Shown: in pieces, positions 39,789 through 48,577 of the stretch
Numbering within the stretch: the stretch's first letter is position 1
How the letters are laid out: the number at the start of each line of letters is the position of its first letter
Source: Xanthomonas arboricola pv. juglandis
GTDB taxonomy: Bacteria; Pseudomonadota; Gammaproteobacteria; Xanthomonadales; Xanthomonadaceae
Direction of reading: 5' to 3'
Length of the DNA stretch: 64,000 bases
Assembly (NCBI RefSeq): GCF_001013475.1
Contig: NZ_JZEF01000002.1
Coordinates: 64,785 to 128,784 of the forward strand
The notes under the pieces: model-generated
Told to the model about the DNA's origin: nothing
Database searches by the model: none
The model's input: the letters and a program-made list of their open reading frames with translations, nothing else
Made by a program: the position numbers and the translations under genes

Positions 39789-41099
39789 TCACTGGTTCAC
39801 CGCGCGTGCCGGCACCCGCAGCACCAGCGCGGCGCCCAGCAGCATGGCCCCGGCCAGCACGTACAGCGCCAGCTCGGTGCTATGGGTGGCGTCCTTGATC
39901 CAGCCCACCAGGTACGGGCTGACGAAGCCGGCGACCTGGCCGGTGGAGTTGATCAGCGCCAGCCCGCCGGCCGCGGCGGCGGCGGTGAGAAAGCCGTTGG
40001 TCAGCGGCCAGAACAGCGGCAAGCCACTGACCGCGCCCATCGTGGCCAGGGTCATGCCGAACAGGGCCAGAGCCAGGTTGTCGGTGACGCTGGCAGCGAT
40101 GCACAGCCCGGCCGCCCCCATCAGCAACGGGATCACCAGGTGCCAGCGGCGCTCGCGGCGGCGGTCGGCCGAGTGCCCCATCAGCAGCATGAACACCGCC
40201 GCGGCCAGGTAAGGAATGGCGCTCATCAGGCCGATCCGGGTCGGGTCGGTGACGCCGCTGCCCTGGATGATCGAGGGCAGCCAGAAGTTGATCGCATACA
40301 CCCCGCTCTGGATGCAGAAGTACACCGTGCCCAGCATCCATACCGCCGGGTTGCGCAGCACCGCGCCCAGCGAGCTGGAGGCGCCGGCCGGCTTGCCGGC
40401 TTCGTCGGCGGCCAGCGCGCGGGTCAGTGCCTGCTTCTCCTGCGGGTCCAGCCAGGTCGCCTGCTGCACGCCATCGCTGAGCAGGAACCACACCCCGATG
40501 CCCAACAGCACGGTCGGCAGGCCCTGCAGCAGGAACATCCATTGCCAGCCGGCCAGGCCACCCTGCCCGGCCGAAAAATGGCCGAGGATCCAGCCCGACA
40601 ACGGCCCGCCCAGCACGCCGGAGATCGGGATGGCCGACATGAAGACGGTCATGACCCGGCCATGCTGGGCGCGCGGGAACCAACGCGTCAGGTACAGCAC
40701 GATGCCGGGGAAGAAGCCGGCCTCGGCCGCGCCGGTGAGCAGGCGCAGGGTGTAGAAGCCGGCCGGCGTGCGCACGAACATCAGGCAGGTCGACAGCAGG
40801 CCCCAGCTGACCATCATGATCGCCACCCAGCGGCGCGCACCGATGCGCTGCAGGATCAGATTGCTCGGCACCCCGCAGGCCAGGTAGCCGATGAAGAAGA
40901 TGCCCGCACCCAGCCCGTACACGGTCTCGCTCATGCCCAGATCGCCGAGCATCTGCAGCTTGGCGAAGCCCACGTTGACCCGGTCCAGGTAGTTGAACAG
41001 GTAGCAGACGAACAGGAACGGGATCAGCCACCACAGGATCTTGCGGTAGGTCGGGGCCATGCCATCGGGGGGCGGCAGTGGCCGGGTGGCTTGGGTCAT
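39789..41099 (-). CDS. MFS transporter, anion:cation symporter family
   Basis: This 436-residue carrier has about 12 membrane helices. The first helices read ILWWLIPFLFVCYLFNYLDR and VNVGFAKLQMLGDLGMSETV, the hallmark of the ACS family that carries organic acids such as glucarate, tartrate or glycerate. GAAEAGFFPGIVLYLTRWFP and RAQHGRVMTVFMSAIPISGV with GPLSGWILG follow, and the second half has NPAVWMLGTVYFCIQSGVYA. The ATG at 41099 has TGGAG upstream. It is the first gene of MFS-glycerate kinase-cdaR, so glycerate or an aldarate is the likely substrate; sequence alone does not tell which. Confidence 0.9.
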   Translation of the reverse strand: MTQATRPLPPPDGMAPTYRKILWWLIPFLFVCYLFNYLDRVNVGFAKLQMLGDLGMSETVYGLGAGIFFIGYLACGVPSNLILQRIGARRWVAIMMVSWGLLSTCLMFVRTPAGFYTLRLLTGAAEAGFFPGIVLYLTRWFPRAQHGRVMTVFMSAIPISGVLGGPLSGWILGHFSAGQGGLAGWQWMFLLQGLPTVLLGIGVWFLLSDGVQQATWLDPQEKQALTRALAADEAGKPAGASSSLGAVLRNPAVWMLGTVYFCIQSGVYAINFWLPSIIQGSGVTDPTRIGLMSAIPYLAAAVFMLLMGHSADRRRERRWHLVIPLLMGAAGLCIAASVTDNLALALFGMTLATMGAVSGLPLFWPLTNGFLTAAAAAGGLALINSTGQVAGFVSPYLVGWIKDATHSTELALYVLAGAMLLGAALVLRVPARAVNQ

Positions 41100-41577
41100 C
41101 GCACGCTCCAGCAGTCGGTGGGCCCACCGGCGCGCAGTGCTGGCACCGGCACCACACAGGGGGTCGGCGCATTCTAGTTGGAGCTTTTTCCCGGAAGCAT
41201 CGTCAGCCTGCTGCCTGTCTGCCGGCAGGCACACGCCGGTTTTTGTGCAAATGCCCAAATCAGCCACAACCGCTCCCGGCGTGTGCCGGGCTCGGAACGC
41301 GACAGCAACCATGCTGTTGGTGCAAAGCTGGCCACCCCGATGCTGCGACGGCGACCCGCCCCCAACCACCTGGCTGACAACCAGCGCCGACGCACTCCGC
41401 GCGCGCCCCAATCAACCCATCCGGCGAAGAAGCCCGCAGCAGCAACGCTGCCTTACCCCAGCCCTGCACCCACAACCAAGCCGGCGGCCACCACCAAGCC
41501 CGACACAGCACCCAGCCCCGCACGACAGACCGCCTCGGCTTTGCGAATCCCGAATCCCCAATCCCAACTCCCGCGCT
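41100..41577. other. Non-coding gap between the glycerate module and the dipeptidase gene
   Basis: It holds the palindrome at 41116-41129 upstream of the MFS gene and, at the far end, the GAATCCC-type repeat that runs into the dipeptidase gene. Apart from these, the roughly 400 bases between (about 41140-41540) show no gene or clear signal. Confidence 0.5.
41116..41129. promoter_or_regulatory. Candidate operator palindrome upstream of the MFS gene
   Basis: CGGTGGGCCCACCG is a perfect 14-bp palindrome 17 bases before the MFS start codon. It overlaps the leader and could be a site for a dimeric regulator such as CdaR; a chance GC palindrome is also possible. Confidence 0.3.
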
Positions 41578-41611
41578 CTACCGATTCCCCACTCCCGATT
41601 CCCCATTCCCC
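41544..41611. repeat. GAATCCC tandem repeat cluster overlapping the dipeptidase 3' end
   Basis: Several copies of GAATCCC/GATTCCC occur in a row (GAATCCCGAATCCCCAATCC and CCGATTCCCCACTCCCGATT). The same motif occurs at 54043-54080 and 56587-56603. The dipeptidase stop codon at 41578 is inside this block. Confidence 0.8.
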
Positions 41612-42834
41612 ACCGCATACGCCTGCGCCTGCCCCATCACCCGCAGCAGGTTGCCGCCCCAGATGCCGGCGATCTGCTGCTCGGTGTAGCCCTTGCGCAG
41701 CAGCCAGGCGGTGATGCGCGGCAGGTCGGAGACGTCTTCCAGGCCGACCACGCCACCGCCGCCGTCCCAGTCCATGCCGATGCCCACGTGCTCGGGCCCG
41801 ACCACCTTGAGCACATGCTCCAGATGGGCGAAGAAGTCCTCCTCGGTGGCGCGCTTGATCGGGTAGCGCGCATCCAGCTCCTTGAGCGCGGCGCTCAAAG
41901 CCGTGCCGTCGGCGATCTTGATGTGCTCCCAGCCGCCGTATTGCTCGGTCAGCGCCTTCTCGGCAGCCTTGCGCTCGGGGCTGGCGCCGCTGTCGACCAG
42001 ATAGCCGCCGTAGGAATTCACCTGGATCACCCCGCCGTGCTCGGCCAGCACCTTCAGTCGCGCGTCGTCGATATTGCGCGGATGGTTAAACACCGCACGT
42101 GCGCCGCTGTGCGAGAGCACGATCGGCACCGGCGACAGTGCGATCAACTGGTCGAACACCGCATCGGAGGCATGCGATTGGTCGATCACGATGCCCAGCG
42201 CCTGTGCCTGCTGCACCAGGTGCCTGCCGGCCGGGCTCAGGCCCTTCCACTCCGGCCCCTTGGGGTCGGTGGCCGAGTCGGCGAACTCGTTGTTGAGAAA
42301 ATGCACGGTGCTCATCAGGCGCAGGCCCTGCGCGTAATAGAAGCGCAGCAGCGTGGGGTCGGCCACCAGCGGGCTGGCGTTTTCCATGCTGATGTACACC
42401 ACGCGCTTGCGATCGGCCTTGATGCGCGCGGCATCGGCGGGCGTGGTGGCGAAGGCGAAGCGCTGCGGTTGCGCGGCCAGCAGCGTGTGGATCTTCAACA
42501 GCCGCTGCAGACCGGCATCGCGATCGTCCAGATGCGCGGCCGCACTGCGATTGCCCTGCCCGGTGTAGACCGCCCAGAAGCCGCCATCCAGCGCGCCTTC
42601 GACCATGCGCGGGTAATCCACCTGCGACAGCCGGTTGCCGGCATGCGCCTGCAACACGTCGAAGTCGGGGCGCTCCAGATTGGCCGGCGTGTCCAGATGC
42701 GAATCCAGCGTGACCAGGCGCTGTTGCAGCGCCGTGGCGCGCGCCAGTTCGGCCTTGGAAAACTCCAGCGCGTGGCCGGGTGCAGCCACGGCCAGACTGA
42801 GCAGGATGGCGGTGCACAGGCGATGCAGGGTCAT
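41578..42834 (-). CDS. M19 (renal dipeptidase family) membrane dipeptidase
   Basis: This 418-residue zinc dipeptidase has a signal peptide (HRLCTAILLSLAVAAPGHAL). The family motifs are VTLDSHLDTPANLERPDFDV (HxD), the bridging Glu in YISMENASPL, VIDQSHASDAVFDQLIA, IVLSHSGARAV and VGIGMDWDGGGGVVGLED. These are the metal and substrate residues of M19 enzymes, which split D- or L-dipeptides outside the cytoplasm. The ATG at 42834 has GCGAG upstream. The last dozen residues (AVGNGESGVGNR) are encoded by the GAATCCC repeat, which also supplies the stop codon; the native C-terminus was probably different. No partner gene is evident. Confidence 0.92.
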   Translation of the reverse strand: MTLHRLCTAILLSLAVAAPGHALEFSKAELARATALQQRLVTLDSHLDTPANLERPDFDVLQAHAGNRLSQVDYPRMVEGALDGGFWAVYTGQGNRSAAAHLDDRDAGLQRLLKIHTLLAAQPQRFAFATTPADAARIKADRKRVVYISMENASPLVADPTLLRFYYAQGLRLMSTVHFLNNEFADSATDPKGPEWKGLSPAGRHLVQQAQALGIVIDQSHASDAVFDQLIALSPVPIVLSHSGARAVFNHPRNIDDARLKVLAEHGGVIQVNSYGGYLVDSGASPERKAAEKALTEQYGGWEHIKIADGTALSAALKELDARYPIKRATEEDFFAHLEHVLKVVGPEHVGIGMDWDGGGGVVGLEDVSDLPRITAWLLRKGYTEQQIAGIWGGNLLRVMGQAQAYAVGNGESGVGNR

Positions 42835-42955
42835 GGCAGCTCGCAGAAGATGGGGGTGCATCGATCATAGCTGCGCTTGCCTCAGCCGCTGCACGATCAC
42901 TGGCTGTCGTGGCGCGTGGTCGCAGACATTGCTGCCCGCGACCACGCGCCAGTGC

Positions 42956-43432
42956 TCACTTGCGTTCGAAGAACTCGTGGTAGGCCTTGGATTTGCCTTC
43001 CGGCGACTTGCCCACGCCATTGCGGATCAGCGTCTTGCCGTCTGCGGAAAACGTCCAGAACTCGCCGACGATCACGTCGTCGTCCTTCATCTTGAGGATC
43101 TGGTAGGTGTCGGCGCCGGTCTTGCTCACCGCGATCTGGTTGAAGCGCGCCTGCTCGTTGAGCGGGCTGGGCTTGCCGTCCAGTGTGGTGACGTAATCGA
43201 CCTTGTACGGCGTGTCAGGGCGGGTGGTGTTGATGGAGTGGTATTCGATGCGGTTGTCGGAGAACTGCACATTGATGGTCAGCCGCATGCCCTTGGGGAA
43301 CTTGCCGTCGCTCCAGTTGGATTTGGATTCCACCAGGGTCCAGGCACCGTCGTGCGGATCGGCCGCAGACGCGGTGAACGTGGCAGTCAACGCCACGATG
43401 GCGAACAAGGCGGCGGTCGGAAAGGTGCGCAT
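42956..43432 (-). CDS. Secreted protein of unknown function
   Basis: This 158-residue protein starts MRTFPTAALFAIVALTATFT, with an AAGGA ribosome binding site before the ATG at 43432, and the signal peptide is cut near ASAAD. The mature part is a small beta-rich domain (DGAWTLVESKSNWSDGKFPK, then RLTINVQFSDNRIEYHSINT and ADTYQILKMKDDDVIVGEFW), somewhat like lipocalin- or DUF-type stress proteins in Proteobacteria. No Cys is in the mature protein. I cannot name the family. It follows the acylase gene after an 82-base gap on the same strand, so it might be the last gene of that operon. Confidence 0.75.
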   Translation of the reverse strand: MRTFPTAALFAIVALTATFTASAADPHDGAWTLVESKSNWSDGKFPKGMRLTINVQFSDNRIEYHSINTTRPDTPYKVDYVTTLDGKPSPLNEQARFNQIAVSKTGADTYQILKMKDDDVIVGEFWTFSADGKTLIRNGVGKSPEGKSKAYHEFFERK

Positions 43433-43514
43433 GGTCTGTGTCCTTGGATGCTGGGATGGCGGGCGGTGCTGTCGGGTAGCTGCTTCAAGCTGGGGCGATC
43501 GTCGGGAGTAGTCG

Positions 43515-45647
43515 TCAGAAGTCGGTGCGCGATTCCAGGTGCTGTTCGACCTGCTCGCGGGTGGTCCACAAGGTGCGGAACTCGCCTTTGGACAGCAGTT
43601 GCAACTGGTCGTTGATATGCGCCGAGCCAGGCTGGCTGGCATTGCCGTAACTCATCAGGCCCTTGGCCTTGATCGGCGTGGAAAACTCCACCAGCGAGAC
43701 CCAGGTTTCGCCATGCTGCGGCAGGCGTTGGCCATCGGCATTGGGCGGGTTCCAGGTGATCACGTCGAACGCGCCGAGATTGCCGAAACCGCCGCGGCCG
43801 GGCACATCGACATCGCCCAGGTGGAAGCGCGACACCTCGCCGTACGGGCGGTCGATGGCGCCATAGGCCTGCCTGGTGCTGGCAACGGCCTGCTTGAGCT
43901 GACGCAGCGCCAGCGCCGGGTCCTTTAGGCCGCTGGGCGTGGTCAGCGGAGCGTCCAGCGACCACGGCGTGGCATAGCCGGCCTGCGAGAGATAGCGCGC
44001 ATCGCCGGTGAACAAGCGCGCCCATTCCTCGAACAGCAACGCGCCGCGGCTGTCGGCTTCGAAGTGGCGGTCCCAGGCCTTGAGCACCTTGACCGCAGCG
44101 AGAATGTCCGGATCGGTGCTGTCTGCGGCGGCAGCGTACAGCTGCGGCAACGTGCGATCGGCCGCCAGCGCCTGCGCGGTGCGCTTGAGCGCCACCAGCT
44201 GGTCGAAGTCGATGCTGTCGTGCTCGGCCAGCATCTTCACCGAGTTCTGCGCGCGCAGCGACATCGGCCCCGTCGGTGCGACATAGGCCGGAAATGCGCT
44301 GGGGTCCAGCACCCGCGGCCAGCTCGCCAGCCACGGCGGGTCGTTGGTGTTCTGCACGAAACCGCCGGCCGGATTGATCACCTTGGGCAGCTCGTCGTAG
44401 CTGTGCACATCGCGCCATAGCGTGGACGCGGTATCGCCCGGCACCAGCCCGCTCCAGTACTTCAGATCGCCCTGCGCATGTTTGGGCAGGATGCCGTTGT
44501 CCAGGAACAGTACGTTGCCGGCGTTGTCGGCATAGACGATGTTGAACATCGGCACCTGCAGTTGCTTGAGCGCGCGCTGGAACTGCGCAAAGTCCTGCGC
44601 CTTGCCCATGTCCCAGTACTGCTTGAGCATGTCGGGCCGATCCAGGCCGGCCACACGCAATGCCACGGTGCTGCCGTCGTAACGTTCGAACACCGGGCCG
44701 TGCACCGACTGCCGCACCTGCAAGGTCTGTTCTTTCAGCGCGCCATCGGCCTGGCGGATCTTCAGCGTTTTGGTTTCCCGCTTGAACGGCAGCACTTTGC
44801 CGTCCAGCAGATAGCCATCGCCCGACAACGTGAGTTTGTAGGTGGTCTGGCCCAGCAGCGTGTTCACCGTATTGGTGAAACCCAGTTGCTTGTTGAAGCC
44901 GAAGCGCAGGATCGGCAGGCCCACCTGGGTGGCGCCATACAGATCCACGCCCGGTCCGTTGAGATGCGCTTCGTAATAGGTGAAAAAGCCGCTGCCCCAA
45001 GGCAGATGCGGGTTGGCCAGCAGCATGGCGTGGCCGTCGCGGGTCTTGCTCGGCATCAGCGCCCAGGCGTTGGAGCCGTCGCGGGCCTGACCGTCCTTGG
45101 GTGGCTCGCCCAGCACCTTGGCCGGCGAGGCGATGTAGACGTAATTCATCAACCGGTGCGCATGCGCCACCACGTCCACGCCGGTGATCGGCAGTACTAC
45201 CTTGACCTCTGCGTCCAGGGCCTGCGGGTGTGCGGCCGCGTAGTCGTTGATGCCTTGCGCGAATGCGTCCAGGTCGGCCCGAAAGCGGGGGGTCTGTTGT
45301 CGGTACCACTGCTGCGCGCGTGGGTAGACATCGTTGCTGGTCAGCCAGCGATCCTGTTCGGCGTACTTCTCGCCCCAGTATTCGGCGGCGCGGCCGCGTG
45401 CTTCGCCATAGAGATGCAACAACAGATTGCCGTGGCTGTGGGTCTGCGCCCAGCCGAAGCCGTAGAAGGTGCCGGCTTCGGTCCTGGCATAGATATGCGG
45501 CACGCCGTAGCGGTCCCACAGGATTTCGCCGCTGTCCTGGCCGGCGCCGGCCAGCGCCGCCTGCGGGGCGCAGAACAATGCGATCAACAGCCTTGCGCAG
45601 AGGGAAGCGCTGCGCGCATGCGCCCGCATCGAAGAAAGTCGCGGCAC
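43515..45647 (-). CDS. Penicillin-acylase family (S45) Ntn-hydrolase, periplasmic
   Basis: This 710-residue precursor of an acylase is made as one chain and cut by itself into two subunits. The cleavage site and nucleophile are Gly191-Ser192 in RDGSNAWAL, as in acyl-homoserine-lactone and beta-lactam acylases. Conserved family motifs are GVPHIYARTEAGTFYGFGWA and NPHLPWGSGFFTYYEAHL, with TNDPPWLASWP downstream. The signal peptide is CARLLIALFCAPQAALAGAG. The start is the GTG at 45647: GAGGAG sits 7 bases before it and overlaps the receptor stop, while the ATG at 45629 has no ribosome binding site. The partner genes suggest it acts on something imported by the receptor; the substrate is unknown. 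Confidence 0.9.
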   Translation of the reverse strand: MPRLSSMRAHARSASLCARLLIALFCAPQAALAGAGQDSGEILWDRYGVPHIYARTEAGTFYGFGWAQTHSHGNLLLHLYGEARGRAAEYWGEKYAEQDRWLTSNDVYPRAQQWYRQQTPRFRADLDAFAQGINDYAAAHPQALDAEVKVVLPITGVDVVAHAHRLMNYVYIASPAKVLGEPPKDGQARDGSNAWALMPSKTRDGHAMLLANPHLPWGSGFFTYYEAHLNGPGVDLYGATQVGLPILRFGFNKQLGFTNTVNTLLGQTTYKLTLSGDGYLLDGKVLPFKRETKTLKIRQADGALKEQTLQVRQSVHGPVFERYDGSTVALRVAGLDRPDMLKQYWDMGKAQDFAQFQRALKQLQVPMFNIVYADNAGNVLFLDNGILPKHAQGDLKYWSGLVPGDTASTLWRDVHSYDELPKVINPAGGFVQNTNDPPWLASWPRVLDPSAFPAYVAPTGPMSLRAQNSVKMLAEHDSIDFDQLVALKRTAQALAADRTLPQLYAAAADSTDPDILAAVKVLKAWDRHFEADSRGALLFEEWARLFTGDARYLSQAGYATPWSLDAPLTTPSGLKDPALALRQLKQAVASTRQAYGAIDRPYGEVSRFHLGDVDVPGRGGFGNLGAFDVITWNPPNADGQRLPQHGETWVSLVEFSTPIKAKGLMSYGNASQPGSAHINDQLQLLSKGEFRTLWTTREQVEQHLESRTDF

Positions 45648-45658
45648 TGGATCACTCC

Positions 45659-48442
45659 TCAAAAGGTGTAGGTCAACTTGGTGTAATAGGACCCGCCGGT
45701 GAGGCCGTACGGCACGCTGGTGACGTAGAAACCGCTGCCGGTGCTGGCGACCGCGCCGATGTTCTTCGGGTATTGGTTGAACAGGTTGTTGGCGCCCAGC
45801 GTCCAGGTGATGCGCCCGGACAGTGCGTAGGACGCTTCCAGATCGGTGATCCATTTGGCCGGCACGTGTTCGTCGTTGGCCGGGTTGTTCTCCAGCACAT
45901 CGAAACTGCCGAAGCGGTTGACGCGCACGTTGAGCGCGAAGTCGCCGATCACCCAGTTGCCGCCCAGCAACACCTTGCTGCGCGGGGTGCGCGACAGATA
46001 GCCGCGCGAAGCACGGTCGAACAGTTCGTAGCCGGCGCCTAGCGAGTCCAGTGCGGCCGGGTTGTCGGCGATGCGGGTGATCTCGGTGGTGTTGTAGTTG
46101 TAGCCCAGGTTCCAGTTGACCCGGCCCCAGTCGCCGGCCTCCATGCGCCAGGTCGCCACCACGTCCACGCCTTCGGTGCGGGTATCGATGGCGTTGGTGA
46201 AGTACTGCGCGCTGTCGACCCCGGACACGCCGGCGCGGGTGAGCAGGTCGGTGATCGCCGCACCGGTGATGTAGCCGGTCATGCCGATGCGGTCGTCCAG
46301 ATCGATGCGGTAGGCATCCACGGTGAGGCTGAGCGCGCGCGTGGGGTTGTAGGTGAAGCCGATGCTGGCGTTGGTGGATTCCTCCGGCTTCAGCGGTTCG
46401 GCGCCCAGTGCCAGCGCGGCGGGGGAATCCACCGGCAGCGTCTTGGCCAGGAACAGTTCGCGATCGCCGTTGTCCAGCGTGCGCCAGCTGCTGTTGGTGG
46501 CCGCGTACAAGGCCTGCGCCAACGCAGGCGCGCGGAAGCCGGTGCTGGCCGCGCCACGCAGCGCGAAGGTGGGGGTGATGGCCCAGCGCGCGGTGAACTT
46601 GCCCACCGCAGTGTCGCCGGCCGAATCGTCGAAGCGCTCGTAGCGCCCGGCCAGGCCCAGCGACACGCTGTCGGCCACGTCCCAAGTCAAGTCGACATAG
46701 GCCGCGCCGCTGTTGCGATCCAGGCTGCCGGCCTCGTCGGGCTGGAAAGTGATCGCGCCCTGCGCGCCCGGCGGCGGCGCTTGGCCGGCACGCGGATGGC
46801 TAGCCGGAAACACGTAGTCGCCGGCCGCATACGCCGCCTGCTCGCCGGCCTGGATCTGGTATTTCTCGTAGCGGTATTGCACGCCCAGCGACACCTGCAG
46901 CGGGCGCTCGGCCAGTTGAAGGCCACGGGTGATGTCCAGGCTGGTGGTCCAGTCGGTGGAGGTCAGCTGGCCCAGATAGAACGCGGTGGGGCTGGTCGGC
47001 CCCAGGCTGGCGTTGAGCGTGTGCAGGCCGTCGCGTTCGGAGGCGTTGCGGCCGTAGCTGGTGGCCAGGTCCCAGTCCCACTCACCCCACAGGCCCTTGA
47101 TGCCGGCAGTGAACTCGTAATCGGTCTCGTCGATGCGCAGGCGCGGGCTGTAACCGTCTGGATAAATTTCTTGCAGGGTGTTGTTGGCGTTGGGATTGCG
47201 GAACGACCATTCCAGATCGCTCAGGCGACGGCTGTAGGTCGCGTAGGAATAGCCACGCAGGTCGCCGCCCAGGCCGAGTTCGGCGTTGTAGGACAGGTTG
47301 GCGCCCTTCTGCCAAGGCTGGCCGAAGTTGCGCGTGATCAGGCGGTCGGCGGTGGCCTCGCGCGGGTCCGGCTGGCCGTTGACCGGGTAGTACAGCCGGT
47401 AATCGTCGGCCACCGGCACTGCGCGATTGGAGGTCTGCTGATACCTGGCGTCTGCGGCCAGATAGACGAAGCCGTCGCTGCCCAGTGCCAGGCCCTTGCC
47501 GATGCTGGCGTTGCTGCTGTCGCCATCGGCGCGGTCGATGTTCTGGCCCCACAGGATGTCGGCCTTGCCGCCATCGGCATCGGATTTGAGGAGGATGTTG
47601 ATGACGCCGGCGATCGCATCCGAACCGTATTGCGCGGCCGCGCCATCGCGCAGCACCTCGATGTGGTCCACCGCCGAGACCGGGATCAGGCTCATGTCCA
47701 CCGGCACCGAGCCGCGCCCGACGATGCCGGCGATGTTGATGCTGGCGGTGCGATGGCGGCGCTTGCCGTTGACCAGCACCAGGGTGTGATCCGGATTGAG
47801 CCCGCGCAGCCCGCCGGTGGCGATCACATACGAGGTGCCGTTGCCGGATTTGGCCGGCGCATTGAACGACGGCACCAGATCGTTGAGCGCCGCCAGCAGG
47901 CCCGGGCGACCGGTCTTTTCCAGTTCCGCCGCGCCGATCACATCGATTGGAGTGGGACTTTCGGTGACGGTGCGCTGCACGCCGCGCGCGCCGGTGACCA
48001 CCACCGCATCCAGATTGCCGACGGCGGCATCTGCGGGCGGTGCGGCGGCTGGCGGCGTGGTTGCGGATGCGTCCACCTGCGCATACCCCGTCCCCGGATG
48101 GCCGTGGAGCGCGGCCGTCAACGGCTGCGCCGAAGCCAGCGTGATGCGTTCGCCGTCGTCTTCGACCACGCTCAATCCGGTGCCGGCCAGCAACTGCCGC
48201 AAGGCCACGCGCGATTCCAGCGTGCCCTGCACGGCCGGCGTGCGGACCTGCTGCAGGTATTCGCCGGGTGCCACGATCTGCACCCCGGCCTGCCGCGCAA
48301 ACTCCGGCAACGCCACCACCGCATTGCTCTCGGGGAGCGAGAAGGTGCGCCCCTGCGCTGACGCTGCCACCGCATGTCCCGCTGCCATCATCGCCACGGC
48401 GGTGCCGATGGCCTTGCTCAAACGCCTGCTTGCTGCCTGCAT
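45659..48442 (-). CDS. TonB-dependent receptor with STN signalling domain
   Basis: This 927-residue outer-membrane receptor is of the transducer type. A signal peptide (AIGTAVAMMAAGHAVAASAQ) is followed by a secretin/TonB N-terminal (STN) domain, residues about 30-105 (SNAVVALPEFARQAGVQIVA and VRTPAVQGTLESRVALRQLL). STN domains bind FecR-type proteins and start the signal. The plug has NLDAVVVTGARGVQRTVTES, and a 22-strand barrel follows that ends SYYTKLTYTF. GGAGA lies 7 bases before the ATG at 48442; a GTG three bases earlier is possible. Its gene sits between fecR and the acylase, so ligand binding, signalling and hydrolysis are linked. The ligand is unknown. Confidence 0.93.
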   Translation of the reverse strand: MQAASRRLSKAIGTAVAMMAAGHAVAASAQGRTFSLPESNAVVALPEFARQAGVQIVAPGEYLQQVRTPAVQGTLESRVALRQLLAGTGLSVVEDDGERITLASAQPLTAALHGHPGTGYAQVDASATTPPAAAPPADAAVGNLDAVVVTGARGVQRTVTESPTPIDVIGAAELEKTGRPGLLAALNDLVPSFNAPAKSGNGTSYVIATGGLRGLNPDHTLVLVNGKRRHRTASINIAGIVGRGSVPVDMSLIPVSAVDHIEVLRDGAAAQYGSDAIAGVINILLKSDADGGKADILWGQNIDRADGDSSNASIGKGLALGSDGFVYLAADARYQQTSNRAVPVADDYRLYYPVNGQPDPREATADRLITRNFGQPWQKGANLSYNAELGLGGDLRGYSYATYSRRLSDLEWSFRNPNANNTLQEIYPDGYSPRLRIDETDYEFTAGIKGLWGEWDWDLATSYGRNASERDGLHTLNASLGPTSPTAFYLGQLTSTDWTTSLDITRGLQLAERPLQVSLGVQYRYEKYQIQAGEQAAYAAGDYVFPASHPRAGQAPPPGAQGAITFQPDEAGSLDRNSGAAYVDLTWDVADSVSLGLAGRYERFDDSAGDTAVGKFTARWAITPTFALRGAASTGFRAPALAQALYAATNSSWRTLDNGDRELFLAKTLPVDSPAALALGAEPLKPEESTNASIGFTYNPTRALSLTVDAYRIDLDDRIGMTGYITGAAITDLLTRAGVSGVDSAQYFTNAIDTRTEGVDVVATWRMEAGDWGRVNWNLGYNYNTTEITRIADNPAALDSLGAGYELFDRASRGYLSRTPRSKVLLGGNWVIGDFALNVRVNRFGSFDVLENNPANDEHVPAKWITDLEASYALSGRITWTLGANNLFNQYPKNIGAVASTGSGFYVTSVPYGLTGGSYYTKLTYTF

Positions 48443-48577
48443 CACTGCTCTCCGCTGGCGCGCGTGCGCCGCTGTCCGGTCGTTGTCACCGTTGCTGTGT
48501 GGCCCCCTGTCTGTTGGATGCGTCGCCGCCGCTTTTCCGCCATCGACATCGCTGATGATGATGTGCAGCGCTGCACC

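Noticed and set aside
43387..45519. A 710-residue minus-strand frame overlapping the acylase gene in another frame
   Set aside because: The acylase frame has the catalytic GSNAW motif and signal peptide; this one is Arg/Gly/Pro-rich without motifs.
45660..46685. A fusion of the acylase with upstream sequence through the receptor gene
   Set aside because: The open frame continues upstream by chance in the wrong frame of the receptor gene; the receptor has its own intact frame and stop.
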